Virus record (IMG/VR): IMGVR_UViG_3300046476_000186 | Coordinates: 1-37,147 of that record | DNA from: a virus | Length of the DNA: 37,147 bases | Strand: one strand, 5' to 3' | Shown: positions 35,811-37,147 of the stretch, piece by piece | How the letters are laid out: each line of letters begins with the position of its first letter | How positions within the stretch are numbered: the first letter of the stretch is position 1 | Made by a program: the position numbers and the translations under genes | The notes under the pieces: model-generated | Seen by the model: only the letters and a program-made list of their open reading frames with translations | The model's database searches: none | Told to the model about the DNA's origin: nothing

Positions 35811-37147
35811 CGATCACCGGCACCGCGTTCGGTGGCAACGAGGTCAACGCCGGGAACGTCGACCTCAACCCGGGCTCTCTCACGTCGGCGGCCGGGGACC
35901 GCATCGTCGTCGCCTACACCTGGTACGACCTCACCGGGTCGGTCACGCAGACGGCCGGACGGATCACGTCGACCCCGGCGAAGACGTTCACGAAGGATAC
36001 TGAGTTCCTCCAGACCGTCTCCGGCGCCCATCTGGGTGTCGCCATCTTCTCGTGGGTGTCGGACGGCACGACGCTGACTCAGATCAACGTCAACCCGGAC
36101 GCCTCCGGGGGTGGTATCGGGTCGGTCGGCGGGAGCGTCGTGCGGATCGTGTCGACGGTCGGGACCGTCACGTACGACTCGACCACGGTCGGGACCGGGA
36201 CCGACTCGACTTCGACGCTGGACTGGTCAGCCGGAGGAGCGGTCAACGGGGCCCAGATCGGGGTTTACGCCATCGGGCTTGACAACGGTGCGTCGGGAAC
36301 GTGGACGGCGTCATCGGGCTACACCGCCATGCACAGCTTCGGGAACGGCGCCGGAAGTCTCTGCAACCACGAAGCGTTCAAGGTCAACGAGACCGGCACG
36401 CCCGCCCTGTCCGTTGCCTACAACACGACGATCACCTCAGCGATCGAGCTGTTCGTCTCCTACCAGGAGCCCGCACCGGCCGGGTACACCGGCCCTGGCG
36501 TCGTGCGGTTGGAGGACAACTCCGAGATCCTCGAAGAGGTCGGGAATCCACCGACGTTCGTCGCGGTCGGGACGGATCACCCGGGCACGACGACCCCGAT
36601 CAACGTCGTGGTTCCCTCCGGTCTCGCGGGCGACTTCCTCCTCCTCTTCTGGGAGTCGGACACACCCGGGGACGTCGCCGCGGCGTCCGGGTACACCGCC
36701 GGGCTGAACGGCACCTACAACGGGTTCGCCGGTAACACCCGCGCGTTCGGGTTCCTCTACAAGTTCGACAACACGACCGGCGGAGGCACCCAGCTCGTTA
36801 CCGGCCTAACGGGTGGCGGTGCGTTCGCTGAAGAGTTCATCCAGCGGTACCGGGGCGTCGATCCGAACAACCCGATCAACGTCTCCAACCTGGATTCAAC
36901 GACGAACACGTCGAGCAACATCACGACCTCCCGGCCGGACACCGTCGAGGTCGGCGCGATCACCGACGATCAGGGACTACCTAACACTCCTCCGGCGGGT
37001 GGATGGACCGGGCGCCTGACGTCGGCCGCTGCGAACTTCTGGTCCGGTGACCGGGTCCAGACCCCGACGGGGCAGACCGGGGTAACGACCGGGTGGCCGT
37101 CCACGTCCGGAGGCATCGACAGCGGCATCATCCACCTCTCCCTGAAC
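35807..37147 (+). CDS. Large beta-repeat structural protein, 5' part (partial)
   Basis: A GTG at 35807 (GTGA overlap) opens a frame with no stop to the window edge, giving at least 447 residues. It holds at least two similar beta domains. The first runs VTITGTAFGGNEVNAGNVDL to about residue 225. The second begins about residue 230 (VRLEDNSEILEEVGNPPTFV) and contains ADFLLLFWESDT-like and EEFIQRYRGVDPNNPIN segments. The repeated theme of AGDRIVVAYTWYD / GDFLLLFWESD and SGYT suggests tandem carbohydrate-binding or adhesin modules in a tail or fibre protein. The function is inferred from composition and place. Confidence 0.65.
   Translation, partial: MTITGTAFGGNEVNAGNVDLNPGSLTSAAGDRIVVAYTWYDLTGSVTQTAGRITSTPAKTFTKDTEFLQTVSGAHLGVAIFSWVSDGTTLTQINVNPDASGGGIGSVGGSVVRIVSTVGTVTYDSTTVGTGTDSTSTLDWSAGGAVNGAQIGVYAIGLDNGASGTWTASSGYTAMHSFGNGAGSLCNHEAFKVNETGTPALSVAYNTTITSAIELFVSYQEPAPAGYTGPGVVRLEDNSEILEEVGNPPTFVAVGTDHPGTTTPINVVVPSGLAGDFLLLFWESDTPGDVAAASGYTAGLNGTYNGFAGNTRAFGFLYKFDNTTGGGTQLVTGLTGGGAFAEEFIQRYRGVDPNNPINVSNLDSTTNTSSNITTSRPDTVEVGAITDDQGLPNTPPAGGWTGRLTSAAANFWSGDRVQTPTGQTGVTTGWPSTSGGIDSGIIHLSLN

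Overview
This window is a stretch of tailed-phage (or prophage-like) genome. Every gene I can support reads left to right on the + strand. By eye the DNA is about two-thirds G+C. It has GTG and TTG starts, GTGA/ATGA gene overlaps, TAnnnT promoter cores and many leaderless genes, so an actinobacterial host is most likely. The host genus cannot be read from the sequence. I found no integrase, tRNA, tmRNA, CRISPR array or insertion sequence.

Layout. (1) 1-3185: a cell-envelope module with coiled-coil and membrane proteins, a membrane-anchored collagen-like protein, a Gam-like DNA-end protector, and a secreted protein with a C-terminal LPTTG sortase signal. (2) 3289-9974: replication and recombination, with an Erf-family annealing protein, a replication initiator whose gene carries an iteron/AT-rich origin, a DnaC-like helicase loader, an HNH nuclease, a RusA-like resolvase and an SF2 helicase. 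(3) 9989-12340: a ParB-like protein, a TET-associated-type glycosyltransferase (TAGT) and a SAM methyltransferase, which together look like part of a DNA hypermodification pathway. (4) 12341-12898: a gene-free gap holding a promoter followed by about 440 nt of densely self-complementary sequence, a candidate large structured non-coding RNA. (5) 12899-19102: a DUF932-like protein, small genes, and the small and large terminase subunits. (6) 19157-23177: small genes, a membrane-anchored lysozyme-like protein, a winged-helix protein, a ribbon-helix-helix protein and a DPPY DNA methyltransferase. (7) 23184-37147: a portal-MuF fusion, a run of small genes (zinc-ribbon, membrane, secreted, nuclease), a capsid maturation protease, the major capsid protein with an N-terminal scaffold-like region, and beta-rich structural proteins running off the right end.

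Regulation is the clearest system-level feature. Nine promoters share a -35 close to TGGACA, a 17-18 bp spacer filled by a 14-bp dyad (consensus CTAA-N6-TTAG) and a TAnnnT -10. Further dyad copies overlap other -10 boxes. At about 14 genes the start codon lies only 6-7 nt after the -10, so the mRNA should be leaderless. Such a dispersed operator set implies one phage or host regulator controlling many small transcription units together, including the candidate RNA at 12395.

Functional calls rest on motif recognition in the translated sequence. No database search was possible. Short genes without known motifs are listed as unrecognised.
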